Shown here: positions 27,875 to 36,901 of the stretch, piece after piece
How positions within the stretch are numbered: position 1 is the stretch's first letter
How the letters are laid out: every line of letters starts with the position of its first letter
Assembly: GCF_002949795.1 (NCBI RefSeq)
Contig: NZ_CP026692.1
Location: 5,626,545 to 5,690,544 of the forward strand
Reading direction: 5' to 3'
Length of the DNA: 64,000 nucleotides
Source: Nostoc sp. 'Lobaria pulmonaria (5183) cyanobiont'
Lineage (GTDB): Bacteria > Cyanobacteriota > Cyanobacteriia > Cyanobacteriales > Nostocaceae
Translations under genes and position numbers: made by a program
Notes under the pieces: model-generated
The model's input: the letters and a program-made list of their open reading frames with translations, nothing else
The model's database searches: none
Told to the model about the DNA's origin: nothing

Positions 27875-28552
27875 CTAAGGTGATTGTGGGCTATTTGGAA
27901 TCATCGGAACTTCTGGTGTTTCGGGTTGTTGCTGTTGTCGTTGCAAATATTTACTCAATACATAAGCCATATCCCCACGGGTTACGGGTTTTAATGGAGA
28001 AATATTGCCTTGAGCATCTGTATTCAGAAATCCCTCAGTAGCTACTGTAGCGATCGCTTTTCTAGCCCAAGCTGGGATAGATTTTTCATCTGGATGTGAA
28101 GCCAGAATCTCATTCACAGCAGCATCAGGAAACTGAAATACACCATAAGCCTGGGCGAAAATAGCCAGAGCTTCTGCCCTTGTCACCTTTTGGTTAGGGA
28201 AAAATTCATTGCCCCGATAGCCTTTCATGATGTCAGTTTTTAGGACTATCTGTATATCATTAAATGCCCAATAAGAACGAGGAACATCTGGAATAGTTAA
28301 ATTTTCTTTGGTAACAGCTTCTCTTTTATCTAAGCGAAATGCTTTTACCATAATCGAGGCTAATTCTGCCCGACTCACTAACCTTTCAGGATAAAATTTG
28401 CCATCGGGAAAGTTTGTCATCCATTTGACAGCAGTTACCTGTTGAATGGAATCAGCTGGTATTCCAGAAGTAGATTCTGGTACTTGAGCAATTGCTGGCA
28501 AGGTTTGTAGTAGTGCCATTAAAGATAGAGTAATTGAAAGCTGACGCATCAT
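27875..28552 (-). CDS. Small secreted protein with SLH domains
   Basis: About 225 residues. A signal peptide (LSITLSLMALLQTLPAIAQ) is followed by three S-layer-homology-type units: VKWMTNFPDGKFYPERLVSR, MKGYRGNEFFPNQKVTRAEA and LNTDAQGNISPLKPVTRGDM. SLH domains bind peptidoglycan-linked polymers, so the protein is likely periplasmic. Unlike cyanobacterial SLH porins there is no barrel domain. The longest frame begins with GTG at 28561; ATG at 28552 or 28549 directly precedes the signal peptide and is preferred. It is convergent with the repeat-rich gene, with stops 31 bases apart. Confidence 0.85.
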   Translation of the reverse strand: MMRQLSITLSLMALLQTLPAIAQVPESTSGIPADSIQQVTAVKWMTNFPDGKFYPERLVSRAELASIMVKAFRLDKREAVTKENLTIPDVPRSYWAFNDIQIVLKTDIMKGYRGNEFFPNQKVTRAEALAIFAQAYGVFQFPDAAVNEILASHPDEKSIPAWARKAIATVATEGFLNTDAQGNISPLKPVTRGDMAYVLSKYLQRQQQQPETPEVPMIPNSPQSP

Positions 28553-28703
28553 AATAAGCACTTTTAACTGCTAACGTGAATTTAAAAAACTACGTTACTG
28601 AGGTTAACGCAAAATTTGGTGTTTCTAATAACCTGTAACTCAGTTAGTGACGAACTTCAGCTGGGCAATGTTGCTTTAGCTACGTAGGGTATGGCTATAA
28701 ATT

Positions 28704-29183
28704 TTAAAAATTAGGACTGTGTTCAGTATCCCAGCACTTCCCATGATTCCAGATTCTACCAGTGTGTTCACATTCTGATTTATCGTCAATCCAAGGAATT
28801 GAAGTAGGGTAATAGGAGCTAGATGGGGGAGTAAGTGAAGACAATGCAGAAGAAAATATAGTGTAGCTACAAGTCGATAGAATGATTAGAAATCCTATGA
28901 TGAAGAAGATATTGGCAGGAGTCCAAAAAGGATATAAACCTTTTTCAGAGCGTAAACGCACTTGAGAGCGACGTTCTGAACCTGCTAGCAACACCAGATA
29001 AAACCTTAATCCAGGAATTGGTATTGAAACTCTTATGTCTAAAGAATGACGTGTCCTAGCACGAGAGGCCAAACCCTTTTTTATCGCTTCTAATTGCTCT
29101 ACCGTGAAGGTATTTGCTATTTCTGGGTCAATTTCAGCGAAAAGTTGCTTAAAAGTAGGAGCAGTGTACTGGGGGCTTTTCAT
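28704..29183 (-). CDS. Hypothetical single-pass membrane protein
   Basis: 159 residues. The N-terminal 75 residues are cytoplasmic (FAEIDPEIANTFTVEQLEAI then a basic stretch). One membrane segment lies at about 90-110 (ANIFFIIGFLIILSTCSYTI). A short C-terminal domain has two cysteines (DDKSECEHTGRIWNHGKCWD) that could form a disulphide outside the membrane. I recognise no family. It is divergent from rpiA. Confidence 0.55.
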   Translation of the reverse strand: MKSPQYTAPTFKQLFAEIDPEIANTFTVEQLEAIKKGLASRARTRHSLDIRVSIPIPGLRFYLVLLAGSERRSQVRLRSEKGLYPFWTPANIFFIIGFLIILSTCSYTIFSSALSSLTPPSSSYYPTSIPWIDDKSECEHTGRIWNHGKCWDTEHSPNF

Positions 29184-29374
29184 TAAGTTCGTATATTAAT
29201 ATACATTATTTTACATCAGTCATCTCCTTTGTTCCGGACACTAGGATGTTTTTTATTTTGGAAGTCCCTAATTAAGGAAGTAGAAATTAGCAAAAACTTG
29301 TTTTTTACCTTTCATCTTTTGATGTTATCTGCCCACTACTATGGACTATAGTCAGTTTTTCAGGAGTTTTGGGA

Positions 29375-30085
29375 ATGACAGCAGCAGCAGATCCCGTAAA
29401 GTTGATGAAGCAAGAAGTTGGCAAAGCCGCCGCCGCCCTAGTCAAGTCGGGTTCCATTGTCGGGTTGGGTACGGGGTCAACTACAGCATATACGATTCAG
29501 TTTTTGGGCGATCGCCTCAAGTCTGGCGAACTCAAAGATATCATTGGTATACCTACCTCGTTTCAGTCAGAAGTGCTGGCGAAGCAGTACGGTGTCCCTC
29601 TCGCCACCTTAGATGCTATTGACCACATTGATATTGCCATTGATGGCGCAGATGAAGTCGATCCGCAGAAGAATTTGATTAAAGGTGGTGGTGCAGCACA
29701 TACCCGCGAAAAAGTCGTAGATTACTTAGCAGAACAGTTCATCGTCGTGGTAGATAGTGGCAAGTTAGTAGAACGCTTAGGTTCAAGTTTCGCTGTGCCT
29801 GTGGAAGTGATTCCAATGGCAATTACTCCTGTAACCAATGCCATCAAAAAACTCGGTGGCAAACCAGAACTCCGCATGGGTGTAAAAAAAGCTGGCCCAG
29901 TAATCACAGACCAAGGTAACTTTGTCTTAGATGTCAGATTTGACTCTATTGAAGATCCAGTCAGCCTAGAAAAGACATTGAATAACATTCCCGGCGTTCT
30001 GGAAAATGGTATTTTCGTTAACTGTGTCGATTTAGTTTTGATTGGTGAAGTCAAAGATGGTCAGCCATTAGTGCGGCAACTGTAA
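29375..30085 (+). CDS. rpiA: Ribose-5-phosphate isomerase A
   Basis: 236 residues, normal family length. It interconverts ribose-5-phosphate and ribulose-5-phosphate in the Calvin cycle and pentose phosphate pathway. Conserved motifs: GLGTGSTTAY (substrate loop), DGADEVD (catalytic Asp), KGGGAAHTREK and GVLENGIF. ATG at 29375 is chosen because CAGGAG (29361-29366) lies 8 bases before it; the longer frame starts with a TTG two codons earlier. It stands alone, with a strong hairpin after the gene. Confidence 0.97.
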   Translation: MTAAADPVKLMKQEVGKAAAALVKSGSIVGLGTGSTTAYTIQFLGDRLKSGELKDIIGIPTSFQSEVLAKQYGVPLATLDAIDHIDIAIDGADEVDPQKNLIKGGGAAHTREKVVDYLAEQFIVVVDSGKLVERLGSSFAVPVEVIPMAITPVTNAIKKLGGKPELRMGVKKAGPVITDQGNFVLDVRFDSIEDPVSLEKTLNNIPGVLENGIFVNCVDLVLIGEVKDGQPLVRQL

Positions 30086-30100
30086 AAATTTTAGATTTTG

Positions 30101-30136
30101 GATTTTGGATTTTAGAGACATCTAAAATCCAAAATC
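30101..30136. terminator. Perfect 16-bp hairpin after rpiA
   Basis: GATTTTGGATTTTAGA (30101-30116), loop GACA, then the exact complement (30121-30136). There is no long T-run, so it may be a weak or bidirectional terminator, or one of the dispersed TTTTGGATTTT-type repeats common in such genomes. It lies between convergent rpiA and the giant surface gene. Confidence 0.55.
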
Positions 30137-30237
30137 AAGCACAAGATATCTTCAGAAATTAATTATGCGTTATCCAAAACCCTTATAGAGACGTGGCAGT
30201 GCTACAGCTGTTTTTCACTCCAGGTTAGAACTGAGTG

Positions 30238-33200
30238 CTAGACGATGACGTTAGTACCGACTAGCAGATTTGTAGCCGTGAAATTATTCAAAGTCGCCAA
30301 GGTCTGATTGTAATAATCATTAACTTGTGTAGAAGTACCCGATTGCACAAACGTTAGGTAGCCATCACCAATGGGATTACTGCCACTGTAGCCGTCACCC
30401 TTAAGCACATCAGTAAGGACTAACTTATCCTCGCTTTGATTAAAGTCAGTAATCGTATGATTAGTGCTAGAGACTTGGTAGATGAACTGGTCACTACCGC
30501 TACCGCCACTCAGGGTATCCTTATAATCACCAGCAAATAAGATATCATTACCAGCACCGCCAAAGAGACTATTGTTACCTGTACCGCCAATGAGGATATC
30601 ATCACCAGCACCACCAAACAGGGTATCATTACCTGCACCACCACGTAGTAGGTCATTGCCACTCTTACCGTCGATGCGGTCATCACCCCCCTGACCATTA
30701 ATAACATCAGCTGAGTTGTCAAAGCCATTGACATTATTGTTTAGGTCATTGAGAAAGGTGACTGTGTTTTTATTGAAGATGGTGTTTTGAGTAGAGTTGG
30801 CATTGAAGACATCAAAGCTGTCACGAATGTTGCTTTGCCTATCAAACAGGATATTGCCCAGCGTTGATAAGTTGTCTAGGTTTTCTAGGGCAAAGTTTTG
30901 CAGGATAACTTTGTCATCAGCCACCCCTTCAAAGGTGAGTTCCAGATTGTTACCATTCTGGGTAAGTTGCAGATTTTGGGCAGTCAATCCAGCACCTTGA
31001 AATTTCAGGGTATCCAATTCGTTAACGAATGCTGCCGAGGGATTTGAGCCTTTACCTAACCCATCAAAATCGCTGATGACATCAACACCGTCACCTAAGT
31101 TGTAAACAAATTTATCCTTGCCGCCACCACCAGTGAGGATGTCGTTGCCTTGATTACCTGTGATGGTATCGTTTCCGGCTTGAGCATTAATTATATCACT
31201 GTAGTTTTTGCCCATTAGATCATCAGAGCCATTGGTTCCGGTCAGACCGTTGAACTCTAAGGCACCAATATCAACTTTACCCTCAGATATTCTATGAAAT
31301 CCATCACCCCGTTGATCAGTGGTAATACCTGCTGGAATCAGAGCATTCTTGCCTGCGTTAATGGCAGGACTATTCTCAAGTAATGCATGAGTCAAGGTTG
31401 CACCACCGTTATTTTGCAGTGGACTGAGTTTAGGATCAATGGGATTGGTGCTGGTGCCGACGAGAATGCTGGTAGTAAAGCCAGTACTACCAGTGCTATT
31501 GCCAATCAAGTTACTGCCGAGGTCGGTGAAGTTGCCGAAAACATCGCCCTGTAAGCCGAAGTTGCCTGCAATGATAGTGTTGCCAACAATGACAGTGCCA
31601 TCAGAGTCATTGAAAATGCTTCTACCCTGACCGTCATAATACTCATGCAGCTTACCGTCATCACCAATAGTATAATCTGGTCTGATGTAATTATTAGTAA
31701 TAGTGCTGTTAGTGAGAGTAAGGGTGCCTTTGTTAGAGATGCCGTTGCCTTCTTTGTAGGAGCTATTGCTAGAGACAGTACTGTTGTTAAGGTTAAAGGT
31801 GCCTTGGTTAAAAATGCCGCCGCCATAGGTCGCACTACTGTTAGAGACTGTGCTTCCCGTTATGCTGAGGTTGCCTGTGTTAAAGATGCCACCACCGTAG
31901 CTATCTACTAAATAACTGCCAGGTCCTCCTCGTTCATAATCTAATACGCTGGGCAGGTAATTATTAAAGACTGTGCTTCCCGTTAGGCTGAGACTGCCTT
32001 TGTTGAAGATGCCGCCACCATAGTAGCCACCTGACGAATTACCAGAGACAGTGCTTCCGGTTAGGCTAAGATTACCAGTGTTAAATATGCCGCCTCCTAA
32101 TGACGACCCAATATTATCAGAGACAGTAGTGTTAGTCAGGCTAAGGCTACCTCTGTTAAAGATACCGCCTACCGACCCCTTATTATCAGATACAGTGCTG
32201 TTGGTCAAGCTGAGGCTGGCATTGCTATTGAGCAGAATACTACCAAAGGCATCACTAGCATTAGCAATTTTCAAGTCATTAATGCTGGTATCTGTTCCTG
32301 TACCTGATATCTCAAACACGCCAGAAGCATTATTCCCGCTGATGGTAAGGTTAGATACCCCAGTTCCCAATATAGTTAGATCATCGGTAATCGTTAATTT
32401 CCCAGAGGTGAGGGTGATGATATCTGGGGTGGCATCGGTGAACACGCCCGCGAAGGTAATGATATCTGCCCCAACAGTAGCATTGGCATTGAGAATAGCC
32501 TGCCGCAACGATCCTGCTCCTGAATCGTTAATATTAGTCACTACTGTGTCAGTATCAACAGCTGGGCTAGTGGACTGGACTTCATAAGCACCAATATCCA
32601 CTGTATCGCCGGATATTCGGTTGAATCCGGCGCCCCTTTGGTCAGTAGTAACACTACCAGTAACTAGAGAATTATTGCCTGCGTTAATAGCAGGACTATC
32701 GGCAAGTAAAGCATCAGTAAAGATTGCACCACCGTTATTTTGTAGAGGGCCAAGTTTGGGGTTAATGGGGCTGGCACTGGTGCCAACGAGGGTGCTGGTG
32801 GTCAATCCGGTGCTACCAGTGTTATTACCAATCAGGTTATTGCCGGAGTCACTGAAGCTTCCAGCCACGTCGGGATAGATATTTGCGAAGGTGGACTTAT
32901 CGAAGTTGCCTGCAATGATGGTGTTCCCAACAGTGATAGTTCCACCATCGTTAAAAACACCGCCACCGTCGCCAGTCCCATCGCCGTTTGAGTCAGCTGT
33001 GTTATTGGTAATCGTGGTGTTGATAAGGGAGAGGGTGTCGTTATTATAGATGCCGCCGCCGTCAGAGGCTGCCTTATTACCAGATACAGTACTGTTAATC
33101 AAGATTGCTGAACTTGAGCTATGAGAATTCTCATCAAAGAAGTATGAGTTAGAAATGCCCCCTCCCGTATTGCCAGAGACACTGCTATTGGTAAGTTTAA

Positions 33201-34545
33201 GAAAGCTACCTATGTTAGAGATGCCTTCTGCTGTATTGTCAGAGACACTGCTATTGGTGAGGCTAACGAAACCAGAATAAAGAGAATAAAGGCTGCCACC
33301 AACATCATTACCGATGCCTTCTGCTGTATTGCTAGAGACAGTGCTATTAGTTAGACTGACTGTACCACCAATGTTGGAAATACCGCTACCTGTATTGCTA
33401 GAGACACTGCTTCCCGTTAGGTTGAGGAAGGCAATGTCAAGATTATTAATGATCCCGCTTCCTGTATTACCAGAGACACTGCTTCCAGTTAGGTTGAGGA
33501 TGCCAGAGTTATAGATGCCCTCTCCCGTATTGCGGGAGACAGTGCTGTTAGTGAGCCTAAGAATAGTACTGGTATCGACTAAAATACCGCTGCCATTGTA
33601 ATAATTAGTATTGATATTACCATTAGCAACGGTCAAACCATCAATGATGGCATCTGTTCCTATACCCGATATCTCAAACACCCTGGAGGCATTATTGCCA
33701 CTCACAATCAGCTTAGATGCCCCAGTCCCCAAGATGGTAATATCATCGGTAATGGTCAGTTGTCCAGAGGTGAGGGTGATAACATCTGGGGTGCTATCCG
33801 TGAATACACCCTCAAATGTAATGGTATCATCCCCAGGAGTAGCATTGGCTAAGTTAATTGCTTCCCGGAGTGTGGTGATGCCGTTGTTCGCATTCCCATC
33901 ATCCGTATCTCCGGTATTATTCACCGTGAACGTTGCCAGTACTCCTGGGTAAGCTTCTCGCGTCGTTTCTGCAAACGCCAGATTTACTTCCATATCAGCA
34001 GTGCGAACTTCTAACTCCCAGTTACCACCTAATGCTGCATTGCCAATCCACTGACGGGAAGCGGCAATATTCGCTCCTGTGAGTTGGTGCAGTTTTTCTA
34101 CAAATTCTTCCCCCGCATCACCCAAAGCTACATTGCAACCATAGATAAGTAAATTGCTAGGGTTATCGGCTTTGCTAGAGGTGGAAAATATCTTCTGCCA
34201 TTGTTGGAGCTGCTGGCTGTATTCGTCGAGGGTATCAATTCCTAAATGGGTATTGCCCAATTGTAAGCAACCTGGGCCACCGTGGCACACAATATGAATG
34301 TTAGCCAAATTCAAGCGATGTCTAACGACAAGCCGTTGCGCATCTACCCAACTCGCCAGAATTTTCGTAATTTGCTCAACACCGTTCTGTGTCGAGTCAA
34401 GCACGAACACTTGACTATTGGGAAGTACGCCATTGACTAAATCGCTATAGTCTTCAACCGCCATATCGATGAAGACTAGACTATGAGTATAGGAGATGGA
34501 AACTGCGGAATTTTCTGAGATGTGTGAGGTATGTAGCGTTGCCAT
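30238..34545 (-). CDS. Giant secreted protein: DUF4347, beta-helix repeats, RTX calcium-binding C-terminus
   Basis: 1435 residues. The N-terminal DUF4347 domain (about 20-190) has SLVFIDMAVEDY, IHIVCHGGPGCLQLG and LLIYGCNVALGD. There is no Sec signal, as usual for type I secretion. Two long parallel beta-helix regions follow (about 205-640 and 665-1110), each opening with a TLREAI/SLRQAI motif and packed with LTNSTVSSN-type turns, and each closing with a DQRGxGFxRIS-VDIGAYE/ALE motif. RTX nonapeptides (GGAGNDTLFGGAGDDILIGG and similar) occupy about 1265-1350 and would fold on calcium outside the cell. Likely an adhesin or surface-layer component. No T1SS genes are adjacent. Confidence 0.9.
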   Translation of the reverse strand: MATLHTSHISENSAVSISYTHSLVFIDMAVEDYSDLVNGVLPNSQVFVLDSTQNGVEQITKILASWVDAQRLVVRHRLNLANIHIVCHGGPGCLQLGNTHLGIDTLDEYSQQLQQWQKIFSTSSKADNPSNLLIYGCNVALGDAGEEFVEKLHQLTGANIAASRQWIGNAALGGNWELEVRTADMEVNLAFAETTREAYPGVLATFTVNNTGDTDDGNANNGITTLREAINLANATPGDDTITFEGVFTDSTPDVITLTSGQLTITDDITILGTGASKLIVSGNNASRVFEISGIGTDAIIDGLTVANGNINTNYYNGSGILVDTSTILRLTNSTVSRNTGEGIYNSGILNLTGSSVSGNTGSGIINNLDIAFLNLTGSSVSSNTGSGISNIGGTVSLTNSTVSSNTAEGIGNDVGGSLYSLYSGFVSLTNSSVSDNTAEGISNIGSFLKLTNSSVSGNTGGGISNSYFFDENSHSSSSAILINSTVSGNKAASDGGGIYNNDTLSLINTTITNNTADSNGDGTGDGGGVFNDGGTITVGNTIIAGNFDKSTFANIYPDVAGSFSDSGNNLIGNNTGSTGLTTSTLVGTSASPINPKLGPLQNNGGAIFTDALLADSPAINAGNNSLVTGSVTTDQRGAGFNRISGDTVDIGAYEVQSTSPAVDTDTVVTNINDSGAGSLRQAILNANATVGADIITFAGVFTDATPDIITLTSGKLTITDDLTILGTGVSNLTISGNNASGVFEISGTGTDTSINDLKIANASDAFGSILLNSNASLSLTNSTVSDNKGSVGGIFNRGSLSLTNTTVSDNIGSSLGGGIFNTGNLSLTGSTVSGNSSGGYYGGGIFNKGSLSLTGSTVFNNYLPSVLDYERGGPGSYLVDSYGGGIFNTGNLSITGSTVSNSSATYGGGIFNQGTFNLNNSTVSSNSSYKEGNGISNKGTLTLTNSTITNNYIRPDYTIGDDGKLHEYYDGQGRSIFNDSDGTVIVGNTIIAGNFGLQGDVFGNFTDLGSNLIGNSTGSTGFTTSILVGTSTNPIDPKLSPLQNNGGATLTHALLENSPAINAGKNALIPAGITTDQRGDGFHRISEGKVDIGALEFNGLTGTNGSDDLMGKNYSDIINAQAGNDTITGNQGNDILTGGGGKDKFVYNLGDGVDVISDFDGLGKGSNPSAAFVNELDTLKFQGAGLTAQNLQLTQNGNNLELTFEGVADDKVILQNFALENLDNLSTLGNILFDRQSNIRDSFDVFNANSTQNTIFNKNTVTFLNDLNNNVNGFDNSADVINGQGGDDRIDGKSGNDLLRGGAGNDTLFGGAGDDILIGGTGNNSLFGGAGNDILFAGDYKDTLSGGSGSDQFIYQVSSTNHTITDFNQSEDKLVLTDVLKGDGYSGSNPIGDGYLTFVQSGTSTQVNDYYNQTLATLNNFTATNLLVGTNVIV

Positions 34546-35160
34546 TTTGTTACTTCCAGCTAAGGTAATGAGAGAAACTCAAACCAACTTCAGCCTTGTA
34601 ATTACAGGGTTTTCACACAACTACTGAGAGTAAAAAACTAGATTTTTACTAATTATTTTCCCTTTCTTTGCCATCATCTAGCAAGTTGCCAATTTTGTAA
34701 AGCAATAAAAGTATGTAATTTTACTGAGTTACCTAAATTACATTTAGCAGATGTATCAAAAATCTAGGTTTTTAGGATGAACCAGCATAAAAACCTAGAT
34801 TTTTTGCCCACAAATGCGGTTTCTCAAGTTTTGTTGAGATCGTGTCAGATTATTCAATTGATGAATTTGGCTTTTCATAGCTTTTCTGAAAATGACTTTT
34901 ATCAAATCCAAAAAATAGCTTTAGCCCATCTTCAGCTTTAGGCTTGCTGCACTCCCGCGTTATCATCTGAGAAAGATAAAACTGTTGTGCTGATGGGGAG
35001 GTCTTTCTCACTTCAGGAATTCCAACAACTAAATCATCCCGTAAAATAGACAGGCAAGAACCCTGCCCGATAAAAATATGGGAAAATTTTTGGGAAATCC
35101 CTCAAGACTCAGGACTCGCTACTTATCTGCTCGCTCAGGACTCAGGACTCAGGACTCTTT
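34546..35160. other. Divergent intergenic region with STRR at its right end
   Basis: 615 bases between the giant surface gene and the Ser/Thr kinase. It is AT-rich with CTAGATTTTT-type inverted stretches near 34640 and 34795. The last 57 bases are heptamer repeats. No ORF is supported. Confidence 0.5.
35101..35157. repeat. STRR (AGGACTC heptamers) abutting a start codon
   Basis: At least five AGGACTC units plus degenerate ones run up to three bases before the ATG of the kinase at 35161. The AGGA inside the last unit is the only candidate ribosome-binding sequence. Confidence 0.85.
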
Positions 35161-36789
35161 ATGTTAGCAGGCACAATTTTGCAGGATGGAAAATATACCC
35201 TAATTCAAGAAATAGGGCGGGGTGGCTTTGGCATTACCTTTAAAGCTAGGCATCACTACTTGGGTCAGGAAGTGGTGATGAAAACCATCAATGAACGGCT
35301 ACGACAACATCCTGATTTTGCCAAATTCGAGCGCCAATTCCAAGATGAAGCCAGACGATTAGCTACGTGTATTCACCCAAATATAGTCCGAGTTAGTGAC
35401 TTTTTTGTGGAAGCTGGACTGCCTTACATGGTGATGGAATACATTCCTGGTGAAACCTTGGGAGACGCATTTGTATTACCAGGCATAACTTTGCCTGAAG
35501 TTACAGCAATTCATTATATCCGGCAAATTGGGGCAGCGTTGCAGGTAGTACACAACAACGGTTTGTTACACCGCGATGTCAAACCAGATAATATTATTCT
35601 TCGTCAAGGAACACAGGAAGTAGTACTGATTGATTTTGGTATTGCCAGAGAATTTAATGGCGGTGTCAGACAGACTCACACAGGTCTGGTTTCGGAGGGT
35701 TATTCTCCCATTGAGCAGTATATGACGCAAGCGGCGCGTACACCCGCCACGGATGTTTATGGTTTGGCAGCAACTTTGTATGCACTGTTGACAGCCCAAG
35801 TTCCCATGCCAGCATTATTGCGCGATCGCGAACAAATGCCTTCCCCCCGCGAATTGCAACCACACTTGAGTGCTGCTGTCAACCAGGCGGTAATGCGCGG
35901 TATGGCCGTAGAGTCTCGTTTTCGGCCAGCGACAGTTGCTGAATGGCTGCAATTGCTACCTGGAAATGAGGTGAATGGAACATCGCAAGTCTTACCCACT
36001 TACGCAGTGCCAACTGTCAATTTATCAGCCCAGCAAGCAGCAACTTTAATTGGGAAAACAGCCCAAAATTCTATTCATAGACCATCTGTGTTGGCGCAGC
36101 CCAACCCAGGCATGGCTAAGGAAACCGTACTGGCTAAAAAGCTAGGATCGTCTAAGATATTTATTGGTATAGGTGTAGCCCTAGTTGCTGCTACAACAGG
36201 TTTTGGGATCGCGAGTATATTACCCAAATCTCAGCAGCAGCCAACTGCCAAGCCGACTTTTCAACAGCCAACTCAAGAACCAGCCGCGAAAGCACCTAAT
36301 TTTGATCGTACATCTTCACCGAGAGGTGAAGAGACTAACACTACCTCAAGAACGGAAACAAGACCTGGCTCTAATTCCAAGCAGCGTCGCCGCAATCGTC
36401 GTTCTTCCCAAGAAGAATCTACCAGCAGCCCTACAAGAGAATCGCAACGCGGTAATTCCGAACAATCCACACCTTCACCTAGCGTTTCACCCACACCATC
36501 CTCGCTACTGAAAAAACTACGGACATTTCGAGATGAGCAAAATGCTTCCCCCACACCATTGCCATTCCCACAAAAGAACTTACCCGCTTCTAGTCAAAAT
36601 CCTGCTTCCCCTCAACCCGTAAGTCCATCAAAACCTCTACTTATACCACCAGCACCACCAACAGAATCCAAACAATCAGATCCTTCTGCTGTGGTAGTAC
36701 CAACACTGGAAAACCAAAATTCACCCACTAATAGTCAACCTCAGAATATTCAGAAGTTCGAGGAAAAGCCACAAGATGACAATAACTAG
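35161..36789 (+). CDS. Membrane Ser/Thr protein kinase (PknB-like)
   Basis: 542 residues. The kinase domain occupies about 10-270: glycine loop IGRGGFGITF, catalytic Lys in VVMKTI, catalytic loop LLHRDVKPDNIIL, and DFGIAR. The APE region is replaced by SEGYSPIEQY, common in cyanobacterial kinases. A juxtamembrane region follows, then one membrane segment at about 330-352 (IFIGIGVALVAATTGFGIAS). The C-terminal 190 residues are Pro/Ser/Thr/Gln-rich and probably extracytoplasmic, with no recognisable sensor domain such as PASTA. Targets are unknown. Confidence 0.93.
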   Translation: MLAGTILQDGKYTLIQEIGRGGFGITFKARHHYLGQEVVMKTINERLRQHPDFAKFERQFQDEARRLATCIHPNIVRVSDFFVEAGLPYMVMEYIPGETLGDAFVLPGITLPEVTAIHYIRQIGAALQVVHNNGLLHRDVKPDNIILRQGTQEVVLIDFGIAREFNGGVRQTHTGLVSEGYSPIEQYMTQAARTPATDVYGLAATLYALLTAQVPMPALLRDREQMPSPRELQPHLSAAVNQAVMRGMAVESRFRPATVAEWLQLLPGNEVNGTSQVLPTYAVPTVNLSAQQAATLIGKTAQNSIHRPSVLAQPNPGMAKETVLAKKLGSSKIFIGIGVALVAATTGFGIASILPKSQQQPTAKPTFQQPTQEPAAKAPNFDRTSSPRGEETNTTSRTETRPGSNSKQRRRNRRSSQEESTSSPTRESQRGNSEQSTPSPSVSPTPSSLLKKLRTFRDEQNASPTPLPFPQKNLPASSQNPASPQPVSPSKPLLIPPAPPTESKQSDPSAVVVPTLENQNSPTNSQPQNIQKFEEKPQDDNN

Positions 36790-36864
36790 TCAATTTTATA
36801 TTTTCAATCTGGGATTTTGGTGAAGCAGCGCGGTGAGTCCAGCACAGCGCCGACTCCTACTAAC

Positions 36865-36885
36865 TAATTACGAATTACGAATTAC
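36865..36885. repeat. Short AATTACG tandem repeat
   Basis: Three consecutive AATTACG-type heptamers in the 112-base gap between the convergent kinase and CapA genes, of the STRR type. Confidence 0.7.
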
Positions 36886-36901
36886 CAATATACGAATTAT
36901 T

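Noticed and set aside
27495..27878. 127-codon frame with NRPNHHNLPMGIMACS repeats
   Set aside because: It is the 48-bp repeat of the gene at 26534 read in another frame.
32051..32587. Long plus-strand frames opposite the giant surface protein
   Set aside because: Antisense shadows of Ser/Thr/Asn-rich repeats, which read as Val/Leu/Pro on the other strand.
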